Of a stretch of 27,965 bases of DNA, positions 6,901-14,958 are shown piece after piece. Made by a program: the position numbers and the translations under genes. How positions within the stretch are numbered: position 1 is the stretch's first letter; the number at the start of each line of letters is the position of its first letter. Source of the stretch: CAWBJP01 sp044867425 (GTDB lineage Bacteria > Actinomycetota > Acidimicrobiia > IMCC26256 > BP-133); assembly GCA_044867425.1 (NCBI GenBank), contig JBIOUX010000218.1, positions 1 to 27,965 of the forward strand. The letters run 5' to 3'. Below the pieces are notes generated by a model. It was not told where the DNA came from. It did no database searches and saw nothing but the letters and a program-made list of their open reading frames with translations.

Positions 6901-8543
6901 GTCACCCCAGCCCGGGGTGGGGCCAGCGCCGGTTCGGCCAGCGCCCGTTCCCAGGCAGGCTGCCGATCCGATCCGGCGCTGGCCCGCATCGTGAGGATCA
7001 CGGGCACGAGGGCGACGGCGACGATGGTGAGGGCGGGAAGCCCGGTCTGCTCCCAGGCGGAGTTGGCCGTCAGGTCCCACACCCACACCGAGAGCGTGTC
7101 GAACCCGAAGGGCCGCAGGAGGAGCACGATGGAGATCTCCTGGAGGGTGTGCACGAACACCAGCAGGAGGGCGGCCGTCATCCCCGAGCGCAGCAGCGGA
7201 GCGTGGATGCGGGCCAGGATGCGCCCCGGGCGGGCGCCGAGGGTGCGGGCCGCCATCACCACCGACGGGGTCACCTTCTCCAGGCTGGCGTCGAGGGTGG
7301 CCGTGGCCAGGGGCACGAAGCGGACGGTGTAGGCGTAGAGCACCCCCAGCAGGGTGATGGTGGCCAGCTTGACGCTTCCGGCGGCGTTGAAAGCCAGCAG
7401 CACCCCGATCGCCACCACGGTGCCGGGCAGGGTGTAGCCCACCAGGATGCTGCGGGCCGCCCACCGGGTGGTCCGCCCGCCGGAGAGCCGGGCACCGCTG
7501 GTCACCAGGGCGGCGACCACCAGGCAGGAAGCGGCCGCCATCCCGGCCAGGAGGGCGCTCCGACTGAGGTGCTCGAGGTAGCCGCGGGCCGTGACGAGGC
7601 CGCCCAGCCGGCTCCAGGTGGCCAGGCGGACCACCGGGAGCAGGAAGGCGCAGGACAGGACGGCCAGGCAGGCGCCCGTCGCCCCCCAACGCCGCCATCC
7701 TCGCAGCGGGAGGGGCTCCAGGAACTCCTTGGCGCCGGCCTGGTGGAAGCGGGCCCGCCCCCGGAAGGCACGCTCCAACGCGATCACGGCCAGGGCGAAG
7801 ACGAGGACGAGGACGGCCAGTTCGGTGGCTGCGGCCCGGTCGCCCATCCCCTTCCAGACCCGGAAGATCCCGACCGAGGCGGTCTCGACGTTGAAGTACT
7901 GCACGGTGGCGAAGTCGGTGAGGACCTCCATCATGACCAGGGCCAGGGCGGCGGCCAGCGTGGGCCGGGCCGCGGGCAGCACCGCCCGGCGGGCCGCCCG
8001 CAGGCGACCCTGGCCCAGGGTGCGGGCCACCTGCCAGGTGCGGAGCCCCTGTTCCCGCAGGGCGGTCATGGCCAGCACGTAGACGTAGGGGTAGAGGGTG
8101 AGGACGAGCACGGTGGCGGCCCCGGGCAGGCTGCGCACCTCGGGGAACCACACGTCGCGCCCGAACCAGTCCCGCAGCGTCGACTGGATCGGGCCGGCGA
8201 AGGAGAAGGTGGTCAGGAACACGTAGCCGAGGACGTAGCCGGGCATGGCCAGGGGCAGCACCAGGGCGAAGCGGAACACGGAACGGCCGGGGAACCGGTA
8301 GGCGCTCACCAGCCAGGCCAGCGACACCCCGAGGGCCAGGGTCCCGACCCCCACGAGCACGAGCAGCGCGATGGTGGAGGTGAGCATGTTGGGGAGCCGT
8401 GTCTGCCACAGGTGGCGCCAGACCGACGGGGTGGGGGTGAACACCTCGGCCGCGACCAGCACCACGGGGAGGACGACGAGGGCAGCGACCCCGAGGACCA
8501 GAGCCGCCCAGGGGTTCGCCCTCCTCAGCGGCGTGGTGGTCAT
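6897..8543 (-). CDS. fbpB: Ferric-iron ABC transporter permease (two fused halves)
   Basis: 548 residues with about twelve hydrophobic segments in two homologous halves, as in FbpB/SfuB/FutB permeases. Each half has an EAA-type loop that contacts the ATPase: QVARTLGQGRLRAARRAVLP in the first half and ARTLGARPGRILARIHAP in the second. The start is ATG at 8543, 25 bp after the binding-protein gene, and the stop overlaps the ATPase start. It forms the membrane channel. The family is clear from sequence, and the iron substrate is taken from the neighbouring binding protein and the iron-box-like operator upstream. Confidence 0.9.
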   Translation of the reverse strand: MTTTPLRRANPWAALVLGVAALVVLPVVLVAAEVFTPTPSVWRHLWQTRLPNMLTSTIALLVLVGVGTLALGVSLAWLVSAYRFPGRSVFRFALVLPLAMPGYVLGYVFLTTFSFAGPIQSTLRDWFGRDVWFPEVRSLPGAATVLVLTLYPYVYVLAMTALREQGLRTWQVARTLGQGRLRAARRAVLPAARPTLAAALALVMMEVLTDFATVQYFNVETASVGIFRVWKGMGDRAAATELAVLVLVFALAVIALERAFRGRARFHQAGAKEFLEPLPLRGWRRWGATGACLAVLSCAFLLPVVRLATWSRLGGLVTARGYLEHLSRSALLAGMAAASCLVVAALVTSGARLSGGRTTRWAARSILVGYTLPGTVVAIGVLLAFNAAGSVKLATITLLGVLYAYTVRFVPLATATLDASLEKVTPSVVMAARTLGARPGRILARIHAPLLRSGMTAALLLVFVHTLQEISIVLLLRPFGFDTLSVWVWDLTANSAWEQTGLPALTIVAVALVPVILTMRASAGSDRQPAWERALAEPALAPPRAGVT

Positions 8544-8568
8544 CCGGGCCGACTCGGGGTCCCGGGCA

Positions 8569-9582
8569 TCACTGGTAGCCGACCTCGTCCATCAGCTTGG
8601 TGGCTTCGGCGTTGAGATCCCCGATGCGGGACGCTTCCAGCTGATCGGCCTTGAAGGTCCCGAAGCTCTTCAACAGATCGCTCGGGGGGACGGCGGCGTT
8701 GACCGGGAACTCCTGGCTGGTGGCGACGAAGGTGGCCTGGCCATCCGTCGCCAGCCATTCGATGAACCGCTGGGCGAGGTCGGGATCGTCGGCGTACTTC
8801 GTGACGCCGGCTCCGCTGATGTTGATGTGAACCCCCCGCCCGGCCTGGTCGGCCCAGAAGATCTTGGCGTCCAGGCCGGGGTTCTTCGTCAGCTCCTCGG
8901 CCAGGTAGTAGTGGTTGACGATGGCGACGTCGCAGCCTTCCTTGGACACCGTCCGCACGATCTCGGGGTCGGAGTTGATCATCTCGGGGTCGTTGTCGAC
9001 CCAGCCCTTGACGATCGCTTTGGCTCCGTCATAACCGTCGTGGGCGATGAGGCTGGCCACCAGCGACTGGGTGTAGGTGGCGGTCGAGTTGCGCAGGCAG
9101 AGCCGGCCCTTCCATTTGGGGTCGGCCAGGGCGGCGTAGGTCGACAGCTCAGCGGGATCGACCCGCTCGGGGTTGTAGATGATGGTCCGGGCCCGCAGGG
9201 CCAGGGCGAACCACCGGTTCTGGGGGTCCTGGAGGTTGGCGGGGACCGCCTGTTCCAGCTTGGGTGACTCCAGCGGTTGGAGCAGGTCCGAGTTGGCGGC
9301 CAGGGCCAGGTTGGAGGCGTCGACGGTGAGGTAGACGTCGGCCAGGGTGTCCTCTCCCTCGGTCTTCAGGCGCTCCCGCAGGTCGGCGTCGCTGCCGAAG
9401 AGGAACTCGACGTCGATCCCGGTGTCCTTGGCGAAGTCGTCGAAGGCGGTCTCCACGCCGTAGTGGCGCCCGGAGTAGACCCGCACCACGTGGTCCTCCT
9501 GGGCGCCCAGGGCGGAGCAGCCGCCCGCCACCGCCAGCACCGCCGTGACGAGCGCCACCTTCGACCACTTCGGGCTCCGCAT
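8569..9582 (-). CDS. fbpA: Ferric-iron-binding lipoprotein of ABC transporter (FbpA/FutA type)
   Basis: 337 residues. The signal peptide ends in a lipobox, AVAGGC, with Cys22 as the likely lipidated residue. The mature start VVRVYSGRHYGVETAFDDF and the region IVNHYYLAEEL with paired tyrosines are typical of FutA/FbpA proteins, which bind Fe3+ (sometimes Fe2+) with tyrosines. RAGRGVHINISGAGV is also a family block. The start is ATG at 9582 with GGAGGG five bases upstream. It is first in the operon fbpABC-copper lipoprotein-cupredoxin-like protein. The divergent region upstream contains a DtxR/IdeR-like site, so repression by iron is likely. Confidence 0.9.
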   Translation of the reverse strand: MRSPKWSKVALVTAVLAVAGGCSALGAQEDHVVRVYSGRHYGVETAFDDFAKDTGIDVEFLFGSDADLRERLKTEGEDTLADVYLTVDASNLALAANSDLLQPLESPKLEQAVPANLQDPQNRWFALALRARTIIYNPERVDPAELSTYAALADPKWKGRLCLRNSTATYTQSLVASLIAHDGYDGAKAIVKGWVDNDPEMINSDPEIVRTVSKEGCDVAIVNHYYLAEELTKNPGLDAKIFWADQAGRGVHINISGAGVTKYADDPDLAQRFIEWLATDGQATFVATSQEFPVNAAVPPSDLLKSFGTFKADQLEASRIGDLNAEATKLMDEVGYQ

Positions 9583-9676
9583 CGTGCCCTCCCGTCGTGC
9601 CGACCGTGGTGTGTAAGGAAACGTTACCCAAGAAACGCGGGACTTGCGTACCCGGTCGGCAAGCGACCCAACATGA

Positions 9677-9695
9677 TTTTGTTCGGCATACCTAA
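9677..9695 (-). promoter_or_regulatory. Candidate DtxR/IdeR iron-box operator
   Basis: On the minus strand the site reads TTAGGTATGCCGAACAAAA, which matches the known IdeR/DtxR consensus TTAGGTTAGCCTAACCTAA at 14 of 19 positions, including the TTAGGT half. The inverted repeat CCTAA-AC-TTAGG (9691-9702) adjoins it. The site overlaps the candidate -10 of the plus-strand dehydrogenase gene and lies about 95 bp upstream of the fbpA start, so one metalloregulator could control both directions. The regulator gene is not in the window. Confidence 0.65.
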
Positions 9696-9698
9696 ACT
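9693..9698 (+). promoter_or_regulatory. Leaderless-type -10 hexamer TAAACT
   Basis: TAAACT fits TANNNT and ends six bases before the ATG at 9705. The GGAG directly against that ATG is too close to act as a ribosome binding site, which favours leaderless translation. The hexamer lies inside the iron-box region, so a bound repressor would block it. Inferred from pattern. Confidence 0.5.
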
Positions 9699-9704
9699 TA
9701 GGAG

Positions 9705-11147
9705 ATGCTGCGAGCGGGGCGCCATCGGCTGCGCCAGTTCATGTCCGTCGGGCTGACCGTGCTGGCCGCCCTCCTGCTGGGGGTGGCGGCCACGGCACCG
9801 GCCGGTCCGTCGGCCTTCGAGTTCGCCAAGGGGGTGGTGGCGGGCACCGACACCGACCGGGTCACCACGCTCCAGTTCGGGCCCGACGGGCGCCTCTACG
9901 TGGGCCAGCAGAACGGGCTCATCAAGGTCCTCACCGTGGTGCGCCACGGGCCGGGCTCCTACGAGGCGGTGGCCAGCGAGACCATCGGCGAGCTGGTCAA
10001 GCTGCCCAACCACGACGACGACGGCACCGAGAATCCCCGCCATGTCGGCCGCCTGTTGACGGGGTTGGTGGTGAGCGGCACCGCCAGCCGTCCCGTCATC
10101 CACGCCGTGACCACCGATCCCCGCATCGGCGGCGGGTTCAAGAAGAAGAACCGCAACCTCGACACCAACTCCGGGGTGCTGTCCAGGCTGGACTGGGACG
10201 GATCCGCTTGGCGCCGCCTCGATCTGGTCCGGGGACTGCCCCGCTCGGAGGAGAACCACGCCGGCAACGGCCTGGTCCTGGAGCCGTCCGGCCGGCGGCT
10301 CTTCCTGGCCCAGGGGGGCAATACCAACAACGGCGCCCCCTCGGAGCAGTTCGTCCTCACTCCCGAGTACGCCCTGTCGGCCGCCATCCTGACCATCGAC
10401 CTGGCCGCCATCGGCGATCTCACCTACGACCTGCCCACCCTGGACGACCCGGTTCGGCCCGGCGCCGAGGACGCCGGCGACCCCTTCGGCGGGGCCGACG
10501 GGAACAACCAGGCCCGCCTCGTCCCGGGGGGGCCGGTCCAGGTGTACGCCCCGGGGTTCCGCAATCCGTACGACCTCGTCCTCACCGAGGCCGGTCAGCT
10601 GTACACGGTCGACAACGGGGGCAACCCCGGGTTCGGCGATGCCCCGCTCCCCCGAGATGGTCACTGCACCAACGAGCCCCGGGCGGGCGGCGGCCACGAC
10701 GTCGACACCCTGCACCGGGTGGTCCGGGGGTACTTCGGCGGCCACCCCAACCCGACCCGGGCCAACCCGGGCAACCGCTTCGCCGGCCAGTCGCCGGTGG
10801 GGGAGGCCCACCCGGTGGAGTGCGAGCACCGGGTGGGGGAGGCGACGGGGGCGCTGGTGACCTTCCCCGCCTCCACCAACGGCATCGTCGAGTACCGCAG
10901 CCAGGCCTTCGGCGGAGCCCTGGCCGGTGAGCTGCTGGTGGCCAGCCTCGACAATCGCATCTACCGCATCGAGGTGGGTGCCGACGGCCGCTCGGCCCAA
11001 CCGCACCTCCTCTTCGATCAGGTCGGCTCGGCGCCCCTGGACGTCACCGCCCAGGACGACGACGGCCCGTTCCCGGGCACGATCTGGGCGGGGGACGTCG
11101 GCGACGGGTCCATCACGGTCTTCGAGCCGGATTCCAGGGCCAGGTAG
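9705..11147 (+). CDS. Exported PQQ-type sugar dehydrogenase-like beta-propeller protein
   Basis: 480 residues. An N-terminal hydrophobic segment (residues 15-30, LTVLAALLLGVAATAPAG) suggests export. The rest looks like a six-bladed beta-propeller of the glucose/sorbosone dehydrogenase family: VTTLQFGPDGRLYVGQQNG, NGLVLEPSGRRLFLAQGG, APGFRNPYDLVLTEAG with QLYTVDNGG, and GALAGELLVASLDNRIYRI. Members oxidise sugars with PQQ and often pass electrons to copper or haem proteins, though many have unknown substrates. PQQ dependence cannot be proven here. It is divergent from the iron operon with an iron-box-like site over its promoter, so it may be expressed when iron is scarce. An internal ATG at 9741 is a less likely start. 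Confidence 0.75.
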   Translation: MLRAGRHRLRQFMSVGLTVLAALLLGVAATAPAGPSAFEFAKGVVAGTDTDRVTTLQFGPDGRLYVGQQNGLIKVLTVVRHGPGSYEAVASETIGELVKLPNHDDDGTENPRHVGRLLTGLVVSGTASRPVIHAVTTDPRIGGGFKKKNRNLDTNSGVLSRLDWDGSAWRRLDLVRGLPRSEENHAGNGLVLEPSGRRLFLAQGGNTNNGAPSEQFVLTPEYALSAAILTIDLAAIGDLTYDLPTLDDPVRPGAEDAGDPFGGADGNNQARLVPGGPVQVYAPGFRNPYDLVLTEAGQLYTVDNGGNPGFGDAPLPRDGHCTNEPRAGGGHDVDTLHRVVRGYFGGHPNPTRANPGNRFAGQSPVGEAHPVECEHRVGEATGALVTFPASTNGIVEYRSQAFGGALAGELLVASLDNRIYRIEVGADGRSAQPHLLFDQVGSAPLDVTAQDDDGPFPGTIWAGDVGDGSITVFEPDSRAR

Positions 11148-11170
11148 ACGAAGGCGGGGCGGTGGCGTCG

Positions 11171-11176
11171 TAGAGT
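11171..11176 (+). promoter_or_regulatory. Leaderless-type -10 hexamer TAGAGT
   Basis: TAGAGT fits TANNNT and ends eight bases before the GTG at 11185, which has no ribosome binding site. It supports GTG 11185 over ATG 11197 as the P450 start. Inferred. Confidence 0.45.
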
Positions 11177-11184
11177 CTTCCGAC

Positions 11185-12423
11185 GTGCCAGAGCCGATGC
11201 GGGGGGAGCGGGACGGGCCATGGGCCAACCTGCTGTCGCCTGAGGCGCTGGCCGACCCCTACGCCTTCCTGGCCGGCCTGCGGGAGGAGCACGGGCCCGT
11301 GTGCTGGAGCGGACGCCACCGGGCCTGGCTGTTGACCAGCTTCGACGAGGTGGCCGGCGGTTACCGGGACGAGCGCCTGTCCTCCGACCGGGTGGGGGCC
11401 ATCGCCCGGCACCTGGACGCCGCCGGCCGGGCGGCCATGGCACCCACCCTGGAACTGCTGAGAGGCTGGATGGTGTTCCGGGACGAGCCCGACCACACCC
11501 GGCTGCGGGACCCCGTCCGCTGGGCCTTCACCCCCAAGGTGGTGGAGGGGCTGCGGGCCCAGGTCCAGGCCCTGGTGGACGAGCTGGTGGACGGGGTGGT
11601 GGAAGCCGGGACGTGCGACCTGGTGGCTGCCCTCGCCTTCCCCTTGCCGGCCATGGTCATCGCCCACCTCCTGGGGGTCCCCGCCGCCGACCGGGACAAG
11701 TTCGGCACCTGGTCCCGCAAGCTGGCCGCCGTGGTGTTCGGGGCGGGCGACGACCCCGAGCGCCGGGCCCTGGCCACCGAGGGCAGCACCGAGTTCACCG
11801 AGTACTTCCGCTGGCTGGTGGCGCAGCGGGAGGTCGAGCCGGGTAACGACCTGGTGAGCGCCCTGGTGGCCGCCCAGGGTGACGAGGGTCTCAGCGCCGG
11901 TGAGCTGGCCGGGGCCTGCACCCTGCTGCTCTTTGCCGGCCACGAGACGACCGCCGACCTGCTGGCCAACGGCACCGTGGCGCTCGTCGGCCACCCGGGC
12001 GAGCTGGAGCGGCTGCGCCGGGAGCCCGGGCTGTGGCCGATGGCGGTGGAGGAGATCCTCCGCTTCGACGCCCCCACCAAGGTCCAGGTCCGGGTGGTGA
12101 CCGCCGACCATGAGCGCTCCGGGAGCGCCCTGAGTGCCGGCGACATGGTCTACCTGTGCCTGGCCGCCGCCAACCGGGACCCGGCCGAGTTCCCCGATCC
12201 CGACCGCCTCGACGTGCGCCGCGACCCGCGCCAGCACATCGCCTTCGGCCTGGGCCCCCACCACTGCCTGGGCGCCCCCCTGGCCCGCCTCGAGGGTCAG
12301 ATCGGCCTGCGCACCCTGTTCGAGCGCTGCGCCGAGATCGAGATCGCCGGCGACCTGACCTACGAAGCGCTCATCGCCTCCCGGTCGCTGACGGCGCTGC
12401 CGGTGACGGTCAAGCCAGCCTGA
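11185..12423 (+). CDS. Cytochrome P450
   Basis: 412 residues, the usual size of a soluble bacterial P450. The oxygen-activation motif AGHETT is in the I helix, the ExxR pair is in VEEILRFD, and the haem loop FGLGPHHCLGAPLARLE supplies the thiolate ligand Cys361. It inserts an oxygen atom into an unknown organic substrate and needs a ferredoxin and reductase, neither of which is adjacent. The longer open frame back to 10927 overlaps the dehydrogenase gene and is discarded. GTG 11185 is chosen because of the TAGAGT hexamer upstream; ATG 11197 is the alternative. It lies 37 bp after the beta-propeller gene but seems to have its own promoter. Confidence 0.92.
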   Translation: MPEPMRGERDGPWANLLSPEALADPYAFLAGLREEHGPVCWSGRHRAWLLTSFDEVAGGYRDERLSSDRVGAIARHLDAAGRAAMAPTLELLRGWMVFRDEPDHTRLRDPVRWAFTPKVVEGLRAQVQALVDELVDGVVEAGTCDLVAALAFPLPAMVIAHLLGVPAADRDKFGTWSRKLAAVVFGAGDDPERRALATEGSTEFTEYFRWLVAQREVEPGNDLVSALVAAQGDEGLSAGELAGACTLLLFAGHETTADLLANGTVALVGHPGELERLRREPGLWPMAVEEILRFDAPTKVQVRVVTADHERSGSALSAGDMVYLCLAAANRDPAEFPDPDRLDVRRDPRQHIAFGLGPHHCLGAPLARLEGQIGLRTLFERCAEIEIAGDLTYEALIASRSLTALPVTVKPA

Positions 12424-12432
12424 GGCGCGTCC

Positions 12433-12460
12433 TTGACATAAGACTGACCTTAATTTCTAT
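12433..12460 (+). promoter_or_regulatory. Possible sigma-70-type promoter for the NuoF-like gene
   Basis: TTGACA (12433-12438) is a perfect -35 hexamer. A weak -10, TTCTAT (12455-12460), follows 16 bp later. The segment is AT-rich compared with its surroundings. The start codon of the next gene is about 50 bp downstream. Moderate pattern evidence only. Confidence 0.4.
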
Positions 12461-12512
12461 CGGGAAAGTCTTCATCGACAAATGAAGTATGAGGGGCGAC
12501 GATAGACCCGCC

Positions 12513-13994
12513 ATGCGAACCCCCGCCCGCGTCCTGTCCACCCAGACCATCTCCACCCTGGACGAATACGTGGCTCGACGGGGTGGGCAAGGCTTGGCGG
12601 CCGCCCGGAGGGTCGATCCCGACGTGCTCATCAAGGAACTGGAGGCCTCCGGCCTTCGAGGCCGGGGCGGCGCCGGCTTTCCGACCGGCCGGAAGTGGCG
12701 CACGATGGTCGAGAACCGCTCCTCCGTGGAGCCCACCACGGTGGTGGTCAACGGCGCCGAGGGTGAGCCCGGCACCTTCAAGGACCGCAGCATCCTGCGC
12801 AAGAACCCCTATCACGTCCTGGAGGGCGCCCTCATCGCCGCCCTGGCCGTCGGCGCCGACCACGTGGTCGTGGCGCTGAAACGCTCCTTCGAGCCCGAGG
12901 TGGCCCGGGTGCGGGCGGCCATCGGTGAGGTGGAGGCCGCAGGATGGGCTCCGGGCGTCGGGCTCGAGGTGTTCGAGGGACCGGATGAGTACCTCTACGG
13001 GGAGGAGAGCGCGCTCCTCGAGGCCATCGACGGGCGCTACCCCTTCCCCCGGATCGCCCCACCCTTTCGCCGTGGTGTCGAGCGGCCCTTGGTCCGGAAG
13101 GCCGGCGAAGCTCCCGGCAGCGGCCTGCCCGCCCGGGTGGACATGGCCGGGCCCACCGAGGAACTGATCGCCCCGCCGGCACTGGTGGACAACGTCGAGA
13201 CGCTGGCCAACGTCCCCCGCATCATCGCCCGGGGCGAGGCGTGGTTCCGCACCCTCGGGACCGGGGAATCGCCCGGGACCATCGTGTGCACGGTGACCGG
13301 CGCCACCCGCCGCCACGGGGTGGCCGAGGTGATCATGGGCACGCCCCTGCGCGCCGTCATCGAGGGCATCGGGGGCGGTGCGTTACCGGGGCGGAGGATC
13401 AAAGCGGTGCTCCCCGGGTGCTCGAACGGCATCATTCCCGAGGACCTGCTCGACGCGCCGGTCAGTTACGAGGGCTTGGCGGCCATCGGCAGCGGGCTGG
13501 GATCGGGCAGCTTCATCGTCCTCGACGACCAGGACGACCTGGCCGCCGTCGCCGCCGGCGTGGCCCGCTTCCTCGGCGTGGAGTCCTGTGGCCAGTGCAC
13601 GCCGTGCAAGCACGGCGGTCTCCTGCTCGCCGACCTGCTCGGGCAGGTCAGCCGCTCGGAGGCCGACGAACGCACGCTGGTGTCCATCCACACCCGAGCC
13701 GCCACCGTGAACGAGCAGGCCCGCTGCTATCTGGCCCACCAGCACAAGGTGGTGCTCCAGAGCATCCTCGACCGGTTCCCCGGGGAGTTGCGGGCTCATC
13801 TCAGCGGGGAGGCCGGCCCTGTCGAGCCGTATCTGATCGCCGAGCTCATCGACATCGTCGACGGCGTCGCCGTCTGCGACGAGCGGTTCCGTGAGAAGCA
13901 GCCCGACTGGTCCTACGACCCGCTCACCAAAGGCAAGAATCCGGCCGACCGCTTCGGCGAGAACCGGTTCGGCGACTGGACGTTCAAGCCGTGA
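12513..13994 (+). CDS. Free-standing NuoF-like NADH dehydrogenase subunit (51-kDa family)
   Basis: 493 residues. It has the FMN/NADH-binding Gly-rich stretch GLRGRGGAGFPTGRKW, then NGAEGEPGTFKDR and GPDEYLYGEESALLEAIDGR, a SLBB-like middle region (TIVCTVTGATRRHGVAEV), and the C-terminal 4Fe-4S motif ESCGQCTPCKHG with Cys359, Cys362 and Cys365 plus a later Cys in NEQARCYLAHQ. NuoF oxidises NADH with FMN and passes electrons to Fe-S clusters. No other complex I, NuoE or formate-dehydrogenase gene is adjacent, so it is an orphan or a diaphorase-like module whose electron acceptor is unknown. The ATG at 12513 gives a natural N-terminus; ATG 12489 would add eight residues. Neither has a convincing ribosome binding site. 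Confidence 0.85.
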   Translation: MRTPARVLSTQTISTLDEYVARRGGQGLAAARRVDPDVLIKELEASGLRGRGGAGFPTGRKWRTMVENRSSVEPTTVVVNGAEGEPGTFKDRSILRKNPYHVLEGALIAALAVGADHVVVALKRSFEPEVARVRAAIGEVEAAGWAPGVGLEVFEGPDEYLYGEESALLEAIDGRYPFPRIAPPFRRGVERPLVRKAGEAPGSGLPARVDMAGPTEELIAPPALVDNVETLANVPRIIARGEAWFRTLGTGESPGTIVCTVTGATRRHGVAEVIMGTPLRAVIEGIGGGALPGRRIKAVLPGCSNGIIPEDLLDAPVSYEGLAAIGSGLGSGSFIVLDDQDDLAAVAAGVARFLGVESCGQCTPCKHGGLLLADLLGQVSRSEADERTLVSIHTRAATVNEQARCYLAHQHKVVLQSILDRFPGELRAHLSGEAGPVEPYLIAELIDIVDGVAVCDERFREKQPDWSYDPLTKGKNPADRFGENRFGDWTFKP

Positions 13995-14035
13995 GGCCGT
14001 CGCGGTTATCCAGGAGACTTGTGATCAATTCCCGG

Positions 14036-14803
14036 TCAAGCCCGCCTCAGGCGGCGCTGGCCGGTGGCGATGCCGAGTCCCCCGAGGGCGATGGCGACTC
14101 CGGCCAGGGCCAAGAGGCCCCGGTCGGGTCCGGTGCGGGGCAACGTGGCCGCGTCGTCGCCGCGCTCGTGGTCGGCCTCCGTTGACGCCGCGGGCGCCGC
14201 GGTGGGTGCCGGCAAGGCGGCCGCCTGGGCGGCGGGCGTGGTCGCCGGGGCGGCGGCGGAGGTGTGGGGCGCGGCTTGGGCGGAGGGCGCGGGAGTAGAG
14301 GCCGGTGGGGCGGGGGCGGGCCCGGCCTGGGCCGGAACGGGGCCGGCGACGACCGTGAGCACCGGAGCGGGGGTGTCCGAACTCTTCGGCCCGTCCCAGA
14401 TCACGACCTTGCCGTCCCCGTATGTCTGCGACACCTTGAAGGCGTAGTCCCCGGGCTGGGCCGGGGTGAGCAGGGTCAGGCGGAACAGCGAGTCACTGCT
14501 CGTCCCCGACGTCCGGGTGAAGGTGACGAGGGCGCCGCCGGCCGGTGTGTCGCTGGCGCCGCACTTCCATCCGGCCTTGGACTGGCAGCTCACGGCGCTC
14601 AGGCCGGCGGGCACGTCGATCACGACGGTCGTGATGTGGAGATCCGGCCCCTGCTCCTCCGGCACCTTGAGGGTGATGACCCGCGCGCTGCCGGTGGGGA
14701 CCGTCGAGGAGCCTTCGAACTCCGCGTGGGCCCAGGCGGGCCACGCCGGAAGGAGGACGGCCAGGACCGCGCCGCCCAGGAGTGACCACGTCGCCCTTCT
14801 CAC
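14036..14803 (-). CDS. YcnI/DUF1775 copper-binding protein with C-terminal sortase-type signal
   Basis: 255 residues. The signal peptide ends AWA before HAEFEG, so the mature protein would begin with His26, which forms the amino-terminal copper site in characterised YcnI proteins; the family Trp appears in VVIWDGPKSS. After the globular domain comes a long Ala/Pro-rich linker (about residues 160-215), then LPRTG, a hydrophobic segment and the basic tail RRLRRA. That is a complete LPxTG cell-wall anchor layout. The start is GTG at 14803, because AAGGAGG lies five to six bases upstream; the frame's longer N-terminus lacks one. YcnI proteins are thought to hand copper to other exported proteins. 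It faces the NuoF-like gene tail to tail, 41 bp apart. Confidence 0.87.
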   Translation of the reverse strand: MRRATWSLLGGAVLAVLLPAWPAWAHAEFEGSSTVPTGSARVITLKVPEEQGPDLHITTVVIDVPAGLSAVSCQSKAGWKCGASDTPAGGALVTFTRTSGTSSDSLFRLTLLTPAQPGDYAFKVSQTYGDGKVVIWDGPKSSDTPAPVLTVVAGPVPAQAGPAPAPPASTPAPSAQAAPHTSAAAPATTPAAQAAALPAPTAAPAASTEADHERGDDAATLPRTGPDRGLLALAGVAIALGGLGIATGQRRLRRA

Positions 14804-14958
14804 CTTCGCCTCCTTCTGCGGCCGCCCGGCCAAGGGGGCACCGACCTGTCGGCTCGCCTCGCCCACCATCCCGCTCAGCAGAAACGGTCGCCCGCCTCAG
14901 GTCATGAATTCCCATTTCCGCGGCAATTTCACACATTGCTTACGGAACCCGTTTTGAC

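Noticed and set aside
6901..8409. N-terminal half of a 910-codon minus frame that appears to fuse a long protein to the ATPase
   Set aside because: This part is the permease gene read in another frame; the ATPase starts at 6900 with an ATGA overlap.
6843..8615. 590-codon plus-strand open frame opposite the iron permease
   Set aside because: Low-complexity His/Gln/Gly-rich translation, no start signal, mirrors the permease gene.
9624..11228. 534-codon minus frame opposite the beta-propeller gene
   Set aside because: Antisense shadow with no recognisable motif and no ribosome binding site.
12439..12452. TAAGACTGACCTTA, a partial palindrome resembling an iron box
   Set aside because: Roughly 12 of 19 positions match the DtxR consensus in one register, too weak beside the better site at 9677-9695.
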